Shown here one piece after another: positions 33,925 to 45,870 of a stretch of 64,000 bases of DNA. Under the pieces are notes generated by a model that saw nothing but the letters and a program-made list of their open reading frames with translations, ran no database searches and was not told the origin of the DNA. Origin of the DNA: Pestalotiopsis fici W106-1 (Eukaryota > Ascomycota > Sordariomycetes > Amphisphaeriales > Sporocadaceae); NCBI RefSeq assembly GCF_000516985.1, contig NW_006917091.1, positions 5,077,019 through 5,141,018 of the forward strand, written 5' to 3'. The translations under genes were made by a program, and so were the position numbers. Numbering within the stretch: position 1 is the stretch's first letter; each line of letters opens with the position of its first letter.

Positions 33925-34813
33925 ATGGTAAGTCATTGCTGCTTGCCATGATTGCCCATTGCTCCTCGATCGACCACCCGCCCTCCCAAAGCAAAGAAAG
34001 ACAAATGGAAAAGAGGACTCCGCCCGCGGAGGAGGAAATTATCGTCAAATATCACCAAGTTTTTTTCTGCATCACGAACACAACGACGACAACGACTTGC
34101 AACACGCATACACCCACACCATGTCATCCCGATATCGAAATTGCCGAGGAGCGCACCATGATTCAATCTTGACACGTCAAAATCGAACTTTTGCTGTTCC
34201 TTGACGCTAACCAAATGTCCCACCTGCAGTCCACATCGAAGGTCAAGGCCAACGCTCTCTGGAGCAAGAGCAAGGAGGATCTGCTCAAGCAGCTGGGCGA
34301 GCTCAAGACCGACCTCGGTCAGCTCAGAATCCAGAAGATCACTTCGTCGGGTGCCAAGCTGAACAGAATGTATGTTGCGAGATAATTTCTCTTCGATTTC
34401 GAAACCCCCTTGGCGGTGCCTTGAGCATTGTTCAATTTCCTGCTCGGCCGACCAAATACTGACATTTCTACTTTTTGCGCCAAATAGCCACGACATCCGC
34501 AAGTCGATCGCCCGCGTTCTCACCGTCATCAACCTCAAGCAGCGCTCCCAGCTCCGCCTGTTCTACAAGAACAAGAAGTACTTGCCTCTGGATCTCCGCG
34601 CCAAGCAGACTCGCGCCATCCGAAGACGTCTGTCTCCCGCCGAGGCCAACGCCAAGCTTGACAAGACGAAGAAGCGCAACGTCCACTTCCCCCAGCGCAA
34701 GTACGCCGTCAAGGTACGATAAGACTAGTGAACCCATTTCTCCCCCACCAATCCCGCTGTTTGGTGGTCCCCGTCGGTAAACATGCTGACTGAAATCTTT
34801 CTTGCAGGCCTAA
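33925..34813 (+). CDS. RPL35: 60S ribosomal protein L35 (uL29)
   Basis: Four coding exons give 127 residues. Exon 1 is the ATG alone (33925-33927), followed at once by GTAAGT; exon 2 is 34230-34378 (from TCC after CTGCAG), exon 3 is 34488-34713 and exon 4 is just GCC TAA (34808-34813) after CTTGCAG. The protein reads [20 protein letters not shown], then [42 protein letters not shown], and ends [10 protein letters not shown], all typical of eukaryotic uL29. It sits at the peptide exit of the large subunit and is a docking site for signal recognition particle and nascent-chain factors. A possible Tbf1 box lies upstream. Gene finders may miss the one-codon first and two-codon last exons. Confidence 0.96.
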
Positions 34814-36821
34814 ATTGGCTTTTCTGTGTTTGATACTTGGGGCGACAGGGAATTTCACGGCTTGGATGTAGATGAGGCGCGGCGGCAACGGTTCCTTTAA
34901 ACAAAAAGAGAGATGAAAAAGGGAATCTTCTGACTTTGCATGGCATCACACGGCTTTTCGGTTCATCAACAATGGTCATGGTGTTTACGAGGTCAATTCT
35001 ATACAGCCAAATGTAGCTGTCAATGAATCGCATACGTTGCGTTACGAATTCACTACCACAACGATCTGTTGTTCCTTCGGCCCCTCGGCAACGACTTGAT
35101 GACTCAACCCTCCGTCGAAGGAAAATAGCCTTTTCTTTTGGCGGATTCTCGGGGGCTCCAGGAACGACAAACAAGACCAGATGGTGGTTTATTCTCAGGA
35201 CGCTATGCGAGTTGAATGCCAAAGCACCGCGCATCTAGGGTGTCAATTCTAGTCTTTCTGAGATGTAATGCTTGGTGACTGCGTACACATGTCAGTCTCA
35301 CTCTTGTTTGACGTGCATGTATCTTGTCACGACTTGGTGATCACCTTTTCAGCCTGGCCCTTACCGGGCTCCCAAGGTCCATGTCTATCAAAATGCTCGA
35401 GCAGCATGTCTGGGGTGACCAATTGCTAAACGTTTACTTGTCTGCCCCTTTTTGCTTTTCCAGTGAACCACTCAGGATGACCTCTGGGAACCAACGCCTC
35501 CTGCATGCTTCATCGTATTACTAATTCCTTGAAAACACCATGCCAGAATCCCTATGAGCAATTAGATAGTATTCTTTTCATCTACTCTCTACACACACTT
35601 TACCATGCCAGGACAAGAAGACATGGCAGATGAGCATGGAGATATCAAAAAGTTCAAGAGGCCATCATTTCAGGACACACACACACACAAGTTTGACCAG
35701 CAACTCTTCAAACCCTCGATGCCCTTTCCCCCGTTGGCTGCGCATCAGGATCAAAAGGAACACGTGAGGGTGTCTCCTTGAGCCAAATTGTTCCTAGAAC
35801 AGACCAAGACAAGTGTGACGAATCAATAGTAAAAGAAAGAAAGAAAAGAAAAAAAGCGATGCTCTCTGCCCAATGTCTTTAATGAACGAGAAACGACATG
35901 TGCTCTTTTTCTCTTGTGATGTTCCTGACCAAGAACCTATGGCGCATATACCAATCTCATCCTACAGATGAAGAAGAAGAAGAAGAAATAAACATCCACA
36001 ACGACAGTATTCACTAGAAAACGATGATAATAGTAAAATCAAGGAAACAATCAATTGCTAGCCAACAAGACGCTGTTCGGCCAAAAAAAAAAAAAAAAAA
36101 ACACAACCTTGTTTCTCCCGAGTGGCTTTCTCTTCCTGTCAAAAGTTGAGACTGAACGACAATCATGACACGGTCGTACCACAGTCGAGTTGGTCTTCAA
36201 CTTAAGACAATTAGTGCAAGTCACATTAAACACTAAACGATATGACGATAATATTATCATTTGCTATGCCGCAGACTGCTGTATAAACACTTATCATGGT
36301 CGACATGTACCCATAAGAAACAAGATAAAAGAAAAGGTCAGCAAAACGACAAAGGCAACAAGGTCTATCTGAAGACATGTGATGATGTCCGTACTCTCGA
36401 AATAACTCTGCTTTTTAAAAACACATACTTTCGGGGCTTTTTGTGTACCCTAGCCTGTCCTGCCAAACTCCATGACACCGACTTCAGACTTCTGGATCAG
36501 ATCAGAGAACGCGACAGCCAAAGCTCACCAGCTACTACTGGTATTCCCAACACAGCATCTTGGAACGAAATCCAAGACTGATCAAGAAACAGGGAAAAGA
36601 TCAGTCAAAACAAACAATGCAAAGTCAAGGGTGACCCTCCTTGAGAATAAAACCCATGAACCACCAAATCATGCAAAAGTAAAATCATAAACGCCAATTA
36701 CGCCTAGTTCTCCATTGCTTTGCCGTCGCCCGAAATTTGCACAATTGTTTGCCCCCGCCCTGGGTATCATGAAAGCACCTATGCAAAATGATGTGACCGT
36801 TTCACTCCATCGCTATGACTT
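34814..36821. other. Intergenic spacer of 2 kb, no gene seen
   Basis: Both neighbours end here (RPL35 on plus, the zinc-finger gene on minus). Simple repeats include a CA run near 35680-35690, GAAGAAGAAG near 35968-35986 and a run of 19 A at 36083-36101. I see no supported gene. Confidence 0.5.
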
Positions 36822-38675
36822 CTAGGACTCCAAACTCTGCAGCATGTCGGCAAACTCGCTCTCGGCAACTTGCAGCGCTTCGGCCTTGCGATCGTATTCG
36901 AGAGTCGAGAAATCGATTGGCTGGTGGGCCTCAACACTCTTTTTTTGGTCGCGCTCGTGTCTCTTCTCGTGGCGCCGGAGCTGATCGAGTCGAACAAACG
37001 CTCGAGGACATGTGGAACATTTGAAAATGTATTGACGATCGTGAAGCTTGCGATGTTTTGAGAGATTGGAGGACTCGCCAAACTTCTTGCCGCAGACGTC
37101 GCATCTTAAAGGTTTTTCACCCGTATGAGTGCGCTTATGCATAGCTGGCATTATTGTTAGAATCGGTAGTTACAATGCATCAAGGAGATATGGCATCAAA
37201 CTTACTCAGCGCACTCTTCTGTTTGAAAGACTTTTCGCAGCCTTCAAAATCGCACTGATACGGTCGCTCTCCTGTGTGTATCCGTACGTGCTGGTCAAGA
37301 GCTTGTTGTGCAGAAAAGCTTTCTTGACACACTTCGCACTTGAAAGGTTTAACTACGACATGATGAGCAAAATTGATAACCAGATGAACGGGTGTGTTGA
37401 CTTACACGCAGTATGCGTTGAAATGTGCCGTCGCAGCTTGTTCCGAGACGCAAATACCTGATCATCCTTGCGAGAACATCCAGCCCAGCAGCAGAGATAT
37501 CTAGTCTTGCTGTTCATGTTTCCAACATGATCAGTACCAAGGTGAGCATGCAACTCCTCGGTAGAGCTGAATACTTGACCGCAGACGTGCTTGTTGTGCA
37601 CGTCTCCCACAAGCCACTGGCAGGTGAGGTCCTTTCCAGGAGCCTGATGGGCGGCGTCCGGTAACGAGAGGCTCGGTCGATGAGACATAGGACTAGCGTT
37701 GACCGTGTCGGCAGTCAGAGCCGGAGTGTCTGCCGCCGTCATATCAACGTCTCCATCGTTGAAAGCACTGGCGACGCTGTAGCCGCGAGAGTACTGGGGG
37801 ACTGCCACCGGATTCTTCAGGTGTTCCAGGGTGATTGCTGCTGCGTGTTCCGTATGCGTATGATTGCAATTCGGATCATGGTGCAGCAAGCCATGGCCTG
37901 GGTCCCCGTCCAGGTTCCATTCGTCATGGTTGAAGTGATTGAAGGAATACAAGTCTTCAGTGGGCGCAGTGCTTGTGAAGCACTGATTATCATGGCACTG
38001 GTCGCCTTGGTTGGCGCAATCCTCGCCGTGGCAAACTGTGTTCTGACAGCCTGGGTCTGTACAGCATAGCTCTGAGCAGCTGCCAGATCCGCAGCCCTGA
38101 GAAACGCAATCATTGAGATTGCTGCACTGTACTGTGGTATCGACAACAGGACCATTCATGGGTGAGTTCGAGAACTGATGGCCGTTGTTGTTGTGTGCCT
38201 CTGGCACAGACCTGATGCCAGTGGAGCCATAATTGTAGTTTCTAGCTCCCATCATCAACGGGTAGTAGGCCGGCGGCTGCTGATAGTCCTGTGTGGGTTG
38301 CACAGATTGCATCTCGGTCGTCGGGTACGTCCCGGGGCATACTGACGGGCGATTAGCCGTCGGCGGAGGATAGGCGCCGCGAGGCAAGCCCTCAGAGTCG
38401 TAGCTGCCTGGGCAGGCATCCATGCAGTGGTCGTCATGAGATGTATGTGGCACTCCAAGAGTCAACGGAGCTATCGTCGGCGCGGCAGGGGTGTTGAGCT
38501 GCAAAGGCAGGTTCCATGCGGATGGCTCATGACCATCAAAGACAAAGTCGGTGCAGGACGACTCGTGATTATGAAAAAGGTGCATTGGGCGATGAAAGAC
38601 TTCACCCGGCAAGTCTGAGGCCGCCAACAGAGGGAGTGTATGACTCAAATCAGTGAAATGGTCGTGGTCGTCCAT
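36822..38675 (-). CDS. C2H2 zinc-finger transcription factor, Zap1/ZafA-like
   Basis: Exons 38675-37406, 37352-37206 and 37144-36822 give 579 residues. The C-terminal third carries about six C2H2 fingers: an atypical first one (CQWLVGD..HVCGQVFSSTEELHAHLGTDH), a second with a long loop (CCWAGCSRKDDQVF..HISTH), then four compact fingers joined by TGERP/TGEKP linkers and interrupted by both introns. This layout, and the phrase DDQVFASRNKLRRHISTHT, resemble fungal zinc-responsive regulators of the Zap1/ZafA group. Upstream, residues about 180-235 are rich in Cys (CSNLNDCVSQGCGSGSC, then many CxxxC pairs) and His-rich patches (NCNHTHTEH) follow, which could sense zinc. The N-terminus is acidic and Pro/Gln-rich, fitting activation. 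Assignment to Zap1/ZafA is inference; the C2H2 nature is certain. Confidence 0.85.
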
Positions 38676-39436
38676 TTTTCTGTTGGGTAGGAGACCCTTG
38701 GGTCTCTATGTTCACCTTGAGGGAACAACATGTACGACAGGGCTGGTGGTCTGTGAACTGTCTCGGGAGTTCCCAGAGTTTCAAAGGGTCCTCCTTGGTT
38801 TTGGTTTTGGGAAGGGAAGTGCAGACCAGACGGGTGGTGCAAGTCTATCCGACTTGGTGAGCCGGGAGCTGAGTTGGGCCCAAGCACACAAGTTGCGTCT
38901 TGAGCTGACTGGCTGCTGGCTGGTACAAGCGTGATGTGACAAGATCTTCAAGGGAAGGAAAGTGGGTGATGAGAGCCAAAGAAAATACAGAAAAAGTTTA
39001 TCCGACAGCCACAGGACTGGAAGAATAAAAATGGAGGACTAAAGATCCAGGTTGCTGATAGTTGGAGCGACTGTCAGGGCCAAAGCCAAGACAAGTGGAA
39101 TCCACAAGATGCGAGGACCCTGAAATCCGCAAAGCGAAGTTTCTTTTTGGTCGTGATTCTGCAGTCGCGAAAGGATGAAGGAAATCTTGACTCAATCGGT
39201 TCCAGGCTTGGAGAATCGATTATGGCAAGGGCGGGTTGGAGAGGTAGTTGAGAGACGGGATGGGGTTCCTGCAGTCAAGACAAGAGGGTCTGATGGGATT
39301 TTGGTCTCTGGTGTATCTGTCCGGGAGGGTGGTTTCCTCTTCCAAGCCGAGGGCGAGAAAACAAGTACAGACTATATGACTGACGGCCACCACCTGGATG
39401 TATGTCTGTCTGTGATTCTTTCTCCGGCGGCCTGAA

Positions 39437-39551
39437 CTCTCTCTCTCTCTCNNNNNNNNNNNNNNNNNNNNNNNNNNNNNNNNNNNNNNNNNNNNNNNNN
39501 NNNNNNNNNNNNNNNNNNNNNNNNNNNNNNNNNNNNNNNNNNNNNNNNNNN

Positions 39552-39646
<95 letters not shown>
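39437..39646. repeat. (CT)n microsatellite spanning an assembly gap
   Basis: CT dinucleotides run up to the gap at 39437-39451 and continue for 95 bases after it at 39552-39646. The true tract length is unknown. Confidence 0.95.
39452..39551. other. Assembly gap (100 N)
   Basis: Exactly 100 N in the middle of the CT repeat, the standard placeholder length for an unresolved join. Confidence 0.97.
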
Positions 39647-39647
<1 letters not shown>

Positions 39648-42045
39648 ATCTTATGCGCGTGCGTGTGCGTGTGTGCGTTGCTGCGGCACCAGCCAAGCCA
39701 GTAATGGCATGTAGGTAGGTAGGTAGGTGTTGAGCACAGAGAAAAGGTAGTCAGGCCTGAGTAACTTGAGGACCTTGATGGCCACCTCGACACTACCCAG
39801 ATCACCGAAACCTGACGTGACCCCCCAATCGGGTTCGTCTCGTCCCTCGCGCCAGTCGGTCTGTTTCTTGCGGTAGGTTTTCAACACTGCTACTTTTTTT
39901 GCTCACTTGGTATCTTTGTTTTCTTGATGTCAACCTACCAGAAAGTAAGAGCAAGAAGAAGTGAGCTTCTGATTTCGTTGCTCTTTTTGTTTTCTTTTTC
40001 TAAAATCTCCTGCTGCCAAGTAATCGCCCGCTCGCCCAAAAGCGATTTGCCAATCCCAAATGAGAGAGGAGAAAAAAAAATACCCCAGTGACAAAATCGT
40101 GTTGGATATTGCGGCTCATTCAGTGGTCCGGTTGCTTCTGGTTGTGTGTGTGTGTGTGTTTAGACGCAGCAGCGATGACCCGCGCGCTAGGAGTGGTGGA
40201 CTGTTCAAAAAATGGCCATCAAGGTGTTTGGATTCGCCGTTTTGGGAAAGAATGGCATTGAAAACGACCGGGACTCGGACTGGGGGGTCTGTCAATTGCT
40301 GGACCGACTGCACATATGTGTGGGACCGTCTGGGTTCAATGGCACAACAGGCGGCGGCGAGTAGTTTGCATTGGTGGGGCTTTGCGGGGGGCTTGCCTTG
40401 GGTGCCTTTTCCGATTCTCGACTATCTGCAGCTGTCCGTCAGCTGGGTTCTTCTTTCTCCGAGCAACCTGCCTGCTGGCACTGCCGTCTCCTCGGCGCCT
40501 CTGTCTGCATTTACCTTATCTCACCAGGCAATGTTGAATGCTCTGACCGTTTTCTTGTGCTTGCTCGAGGTCATTCCCTGCAGCCACTTGTTGATAAACT
40601 TTTATTCTTCTTCCTCTTTTGGCCGAAGATGACTCCTTCCTTCATCAGAGATCCCATTCTTGCCTTTTTATGAAGGACACACAGAAAAAAAAAAAAAAAG
40701 GCCTTTCACTGGCCCAACAAATGGTGCCTGAGGTTGAGGCGGCTCAAGCCTGACTCTCCTTCTTTGGTAAGCCATGTTGTGTTTGCACATGATCTCAGCT
40801 AATTGCTTTGCGCGACTCATTATCTTGTCTTAGAAGTCATCTATTGACTTATTCTAGATGCTTCTAGTTTGTCGCAATAAATAATATAGAATGCTACGTA
40901 GTCTTTTCATCCCGAGGAGGAAGAAGAAGAAAAAAGGAAAAGAAAAAGAAATAAAGAACCCTGTACTCAGTGCATATTGACTGCACCATTTAGTTGGCAT
41001 GGCCGATCCTCTTTTCTTTTGTTGCGCCATATTCCATACTTGATCAACTCTAGAACGTAGTCGCAAGACTAGAAACTGTGTATTCGTTCAATGGCTCTTC
41101 AATCTTCGCACTCATCCCTTTCGCCCGTCATCTTGCTCAAGCATAAGACCTGTCTTTGCGCTTGTCTCACCTGTTGCTCACCCTGCCAAACGTCTAGACC
41201 TGGCTAGCTGCCATCTCTCCCGACCCCAGGCATACCCATTGGGCAGGTATGACGGGGCCTTTCATTCTTGGTGGCGTATTTATTCGTCTACAATATTGTG
41301 GCTCCAACGGCAACAGGCGCAATGTGGGTGGGCAGTAGATAGATCATGATCCTGAATTTCGGGCAAAGCGATAGCTAGCAGGAGAGGAACCAAGCCGGAA
41401 AAAGAAAAAGAAAAGAAAAGTGACACCAACTTATCTGACCATATTCTGACATGTCTCGCATGTTTCTTAATTCTCCGGCACGTTCTTCGCAGCTACACGA
41501 TGAACCATCAAAGTAGTGCAATGTCTAGTTTGAGACCCATCCATTGCGTCGGGTTTTGCGTCACCACCTTCGTATTCAAGAGTTCCCTTAGCTGTGATGA
41601 TAACAGACGTTGCGGCAAGTCGGCAAAATAACCACGCGTTGGCTTGTGTCTGAATTGTGCTTGCTATTCTATTTTATCTTTATTTCATTTTCTTCAGCTT
41701 GGGCATGGCACCGAGATCTCACAGTTCCATGTCATTATGCGGTCTGATATCTTCCAACATGCCTTTCATGTCAAGCAATATGCCGCCACCAAGAAGCCTC
41801 CCTCATAAATGACTCCTTTGAGCCTCCTTGATAGTGGCAAGTTGGAAACCCGCCTCCGTGAAACGCCGACCTCTTTCGCTGAAATTGCGGATTGTAATGG
41901 TATAATGTAATGCGCCTGTCTTCCATCCAAAAACTCCCTTTCTACCCCCCCTTCGTCCAATTCTCGTCCCCCAGTCATGTAGAGAAAACAAACTAAAACA
42001 GGACGACTACTCATTACCATTCAGCATCGAATCAAAATGGGGCGG

Positions 42046-45000
42046 TTAGTGTTGCGTGGGAAGGACCGGAGGGCTGCCCTGTCGGAATTGTGGCACCATT
42101 CTACTCATGACGGGCGGAGCAGACATCGGCGAATTTTGTCTGCTTTCGCGAAGCGCAATGACCCTGGCCGCCTCTACTCGCTTGACTTCAAATGCCTTGC
42201 TGCGCTCCAATTCGAGCTTCATATTTGCGTTCCGATGATGCCATTCGCGATTAGCCTCTGCCTTGGTCCGTTCGTGAAGCAAAGTCCTCTCGCCTCGGAA
42301 CCACGTGCTATCCAACTTGCGAGCTGTAGATTCAGGTGTGCAAATCGGTAGTTCGTCCTCAGGTCGTGAGGCAGCCGAACCACCCCAGAAGCACTCGAAC
42401 GTGAGTTTGGCCTGGTTATTAACATTGTCAAGTCCCCAAAAGACGATGGTGTCTCCGTTGTATACTTTGACCCAGTCCCTATTCGGAGACCTAGGGTTCT
42501 TTGGTTCGTATGACAACAGGGGCACGTTATTTATACGCAAACCGTTGGTAGCCTTGGTCGATATATAAAACGCGTATGTGTCAGGACCTGGCGACGATGC
42601 CCGCGCAACGCTGTTTGAGCGCCCGCGTTCCCACGGTCTGAACTCGTTTGACGACCCTGTGTAGCCTTCTCTCCACAGCACAAGCCGGAGAGCATACTTT
42701 GGAACTTTGCTCTCTTGCGCGTTGGGGTGAACCATGGTGTTCTCGGACGCTCTCCCCCACGAGGCGACAGGGTCCGTAATGGAGAGAGAAATGCCCGTGA
42801 GAAGGGATCCAGGTGAAGAAGTGAGTCTAGCGACGACCGTTTTCGAAGGAGATGTGACGAGAAATGGGAGAGGGATTTGACTGTCCGGCGGTATTGTATC
42901 CGCGAGTGAAATTGCGCCATCTTCCTCCGACCCAGGTGGCGGAGCGGTCGGTGGTAAATCCCACTCCTTGCTCTGGCTCAGAGGTCGATCGTCTCGGCGT
43001 AGAAAGGGTCGGGACTCGTGTGCAAGCGCGTCTGTTTCAAACTGGTTGTTTGTCGGAGAGAACCACTGCATGGCCACATCCCAAAGCGGGGTCTTGCCGG
43101 CCCCAAATTCCTCTCGGCGCGCCTCGGCCGCGGTCCTGAACGCGCTGTATTGCGAATGTGTCATTTCTGGATAGTTGAGATGCCACGTCTCTTTATCTGC
43201 TGCGTCCCAAAACGTTCTTTTGTCCAACGGCCTATCGATCAGGCGGATGGACTCATTGGCCATAGCCGACGGGACCTTGGCGAGAAGTGTGTATTCATCT
43301 TCCTCTTCATCGGACAGACTATCGCCACCAGACTTGAGCCTTTTAAAAGATGGCTTCATATGTGAAGCCACACCATCAAATTCATCGCTGTTGTCATAAG
43401 AAGGTTTGCGCTTGCTGGTGTTGAGGTCGCTCATTTCAGACTTGAGACCAGGTGTTGTGCGTGCTAATGATTTCATGTTGAGGTTCTCCAAAATTGAGGA
43501 GGCGCCCCCAAGACTTTGTGAGCCAATACCCTGGTTGATGCTGTAAGCACTCTCATCCACCGTGGAATTGCTCGACAGAACAAGGCGGTAAGTGTTTTGC
43601 GACTTTCGCTTTTGTCGTGGAGTCGACAAATCGTCGGACTCGAAGCTATCATGAATCTCCTGATCCAGAATTTCTGTTTCAAAGCTGTCAACAGGCAGCG
43701 AAACATTGAGCTGAGATTCACCAATGGCACCCGAGCTACCTATGGCCGAATTATTAACTTCGCCCCAGAGCCGTTCCGGTGGCGGCTGACCAAAAGTGTA
43801 ATTTTCCTTGTCCTCACCGAGTTCCATACCGGAATTGTTGGGCTCAGGATCTTCTTCCAACAGCGCACTCAATCCGGCATCGCCAAAGGATTCATGTTGC
43901 GCCCGCTCCCTGTCATAAAGGCTGAGCTGGGACGCTCCCTGTTCCAAACCATCGTCTGAGATCTCGTCGGCAGATTCAGCATCGGAAATCGCCAACCATG
44001 GATGGTCCTGGAGTTCTGCTATGGTCGCTCGAGTCTCTGGTCGTCTATCAATCATGCGCTGGAGGAAGCTAATCCCAGGGTCTGAAACACCTTGTTCAAT
44101 CAGCGGTGTTACGTCCAAAGGCTGTGTCATAATGTGGTGAAGCAGCTCGGTGTAGCTCGTTCCATTTCGCACGGGGAATGGGGGCAATCCTGTCATGGCG
44201 TAAAACAGCACACCACCGAGCGACCAGACGTCGATCGCGTGATCGTAACGTTCCCGATTGACAGGTCTGCTGTCCCTGTGACGAACTCTGCGGCCCAACT
44301 CGTCATAGGTCCCGTATTCAGAATAGACTTCTGGCGCACAGTACAAAAGTGTGCCACAAAACGTTTTGAGAAATGTTTGCTCGGTATCGATCATTTTGGA
44401 GAGCCCAAAATCCGTGAGTTTGACGACGTACGGGTTTCGAGAGCCGATCAGGATATTGTCGGGCTTGACATCACGATGCGTGATCTTGTTGTCATGTAGG
44501 TAGCCCAAGGCATCGGTGAGCTGCCTGGTGATGATCTTGGCATCCTTTTCGGAAAATATGTCCCCGTCTAAAACGAGCTTCCCCAAGTCACCATGCGGTA
44601 CATATTCCATGATGATGATGAATTGATGCAAGCCCCAATCGAAATGTTCGATATATTGCACAATGTTTTCCTATACTCATTAGAACGTGGTTACCACTGG
44701 CAAGCTCACCCTACTCACATGGGAGACTTTTTGCATGATTTTCATCTCATTCTCAACCTTCTGGTCTAGCACGCCATTTTTCATGAACTTGCGTTTGTCA
44801 AGTTCTTTTGCAGCGTAGGGCAGCCCGGTGAATTTGCTAGTAACCTTGTAAACTGTTGCAAAAGCGCCTTTGCCAATTACGCCCACTTTGGCATACTTTT
44901 CGTTGCTTTGAAACTCGCGAGGGTGTTGATATTCAAAAAGATTGGTCGCAGGCTGCGCTGCAGAGCCATTGCGTGCTGTCTTTTCATTCCGTACAGGCGG

Positions 45001-45870
45001 GGGGAATAGATTGACCTGCTTCTTGATTAGCAAAGCTGCACTTTTTTAAGACAAGACATTGACTCACAGGTCCTCCGTTGGGCCCAGGTCCAATAGTCCG
45101 ATCCAGGTCAAATTCGATACCCTGCTTCTGGAAATACGCTTGAAGATTTTGGAGGTACCTGGCCTCGAGAGCGCCTTCTCTGTGCGGCATTCGGACCATA
45201 AACTCCATGTCGTGAGCGTTCTCGTGCATGAGAATCTTGATGTTGGTGCCACTCTCGAGTGTCCTCTTGGTCTGGTTTGGTTGTCCATCTCGACCATCCC
45301 TCTTCTTTTTCAGCATAACATCATCTACTATCGTTCCGTTGGTCGATGTATCCTCCAGCATAAGGACGCCATGTGTGTTGATAAATATCCGAAAATGGAT
45401 ATTGCTGAGCCTTCGAAACGGGTCACTGTGAAAACATATGTCGCAACGGCCTTCGTTACGGCCGAATGTGAAGCCCAGGGAAGGGGATTTGGCCTTGGCA
45501 GACAGCCTTAGCACAATGGCATAGTTGCCTATTCCCGGGGCGCGGCCAAACTCGCGAGGATCGTCCTCCCGGCGCGGGTCGGTCTTGATAGCATCGGCGG
45601 CGTATCTGACGGCAACATGTTCGCTGAGTATGTCGGCCAGGCCCGCGACTTCTCGGCTGGCATTCTCGGTTCGTGGGTAGAGCATGCAGACAATATCGGC
45701 AATGTCTTCGTTGGAGAAGCCCGAGTTCTGCTGGCCAAGTCGCCTGGGATCCAGCGCATTCTGCGTTGCTGTCAAGATGCTCAGGTTAGAACTGATGGCG
45801 CAAAACTTATCACGGGTCATCCGGGAGTGGGGATCGCACCTGGTTGCGTCGCTTCATCCTGTGAAGCCAT
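42046..45870 (-). CDS. RAD53: Rad53/Cds1-type DNA-damage checkpoint kinase
   Basis: Four exons, 45870-45840, 45768-45068, 45015-44719 and 44670-42046, give about 1217 residues. After a short TQ-containing N-terminus (DEATQPATQ, possible Mec1/ATR sites), FHA1 lies at about 90-190 with FTFGRNEGRCDI, LSNIHFRI and STNGTIVDD. The kinase domain (about 275-560) has GKGAFATV, the lysine in YAAKELDK, HRDVKPDN, TDFGLSK, the activation-loop segment GTLLYCAPEV and HPWLA. Acidic and Ser-rich linkers follow, then a divergent FHA2 near 980-1080 (TNGLRINNVPL, VKVYNGDTIVFWGL), and a coiled basic tail. FHA1-kinase-FHA2 order is diagnostic of Rad53 over plain Chk2. It relays replication stress and double-strand-break signals in the nucleus. 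The first intron leaves a 31-base exon that only family comparison reveals. Confidence 0.93.

Larger units (their letters stand above)
38676..42045. other. Long upstream region of the zinc-finger gene
   Basis: This 3.4 kb spacer holds the promoter and probably a long 5' UTR of the zinc-finger regulator and the 3' flank of the checkpoint kinase. It includes a CT microsatellite with an assembly gap, a GTAG tract (39711-39729), a GT run (40141-40158) and three CAAGGT hexamers (see findings). Frames of up to 190 codons near 40060-40632 show no family resemblance. No gene is supported. Confidence 0.5.

Noticed and set aside
36083..36101. A19 run as a sign of a retrocopied gene
   Set aside because: No coding remnant precedes it on either strand and no target duplication is evident.
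39402..39805. Ser-Leu or Arg-Glu repeat frames over the CT tract
   Set aside because: They are translations of the CT microsatellite and of the N gap.
40060..40632. 190-codon plus-strand frame upstream of the zinc-finger gene
   Set aside because: It begins in a purine run and crosses a GT microsatellite; it looks like low-complexity chance.
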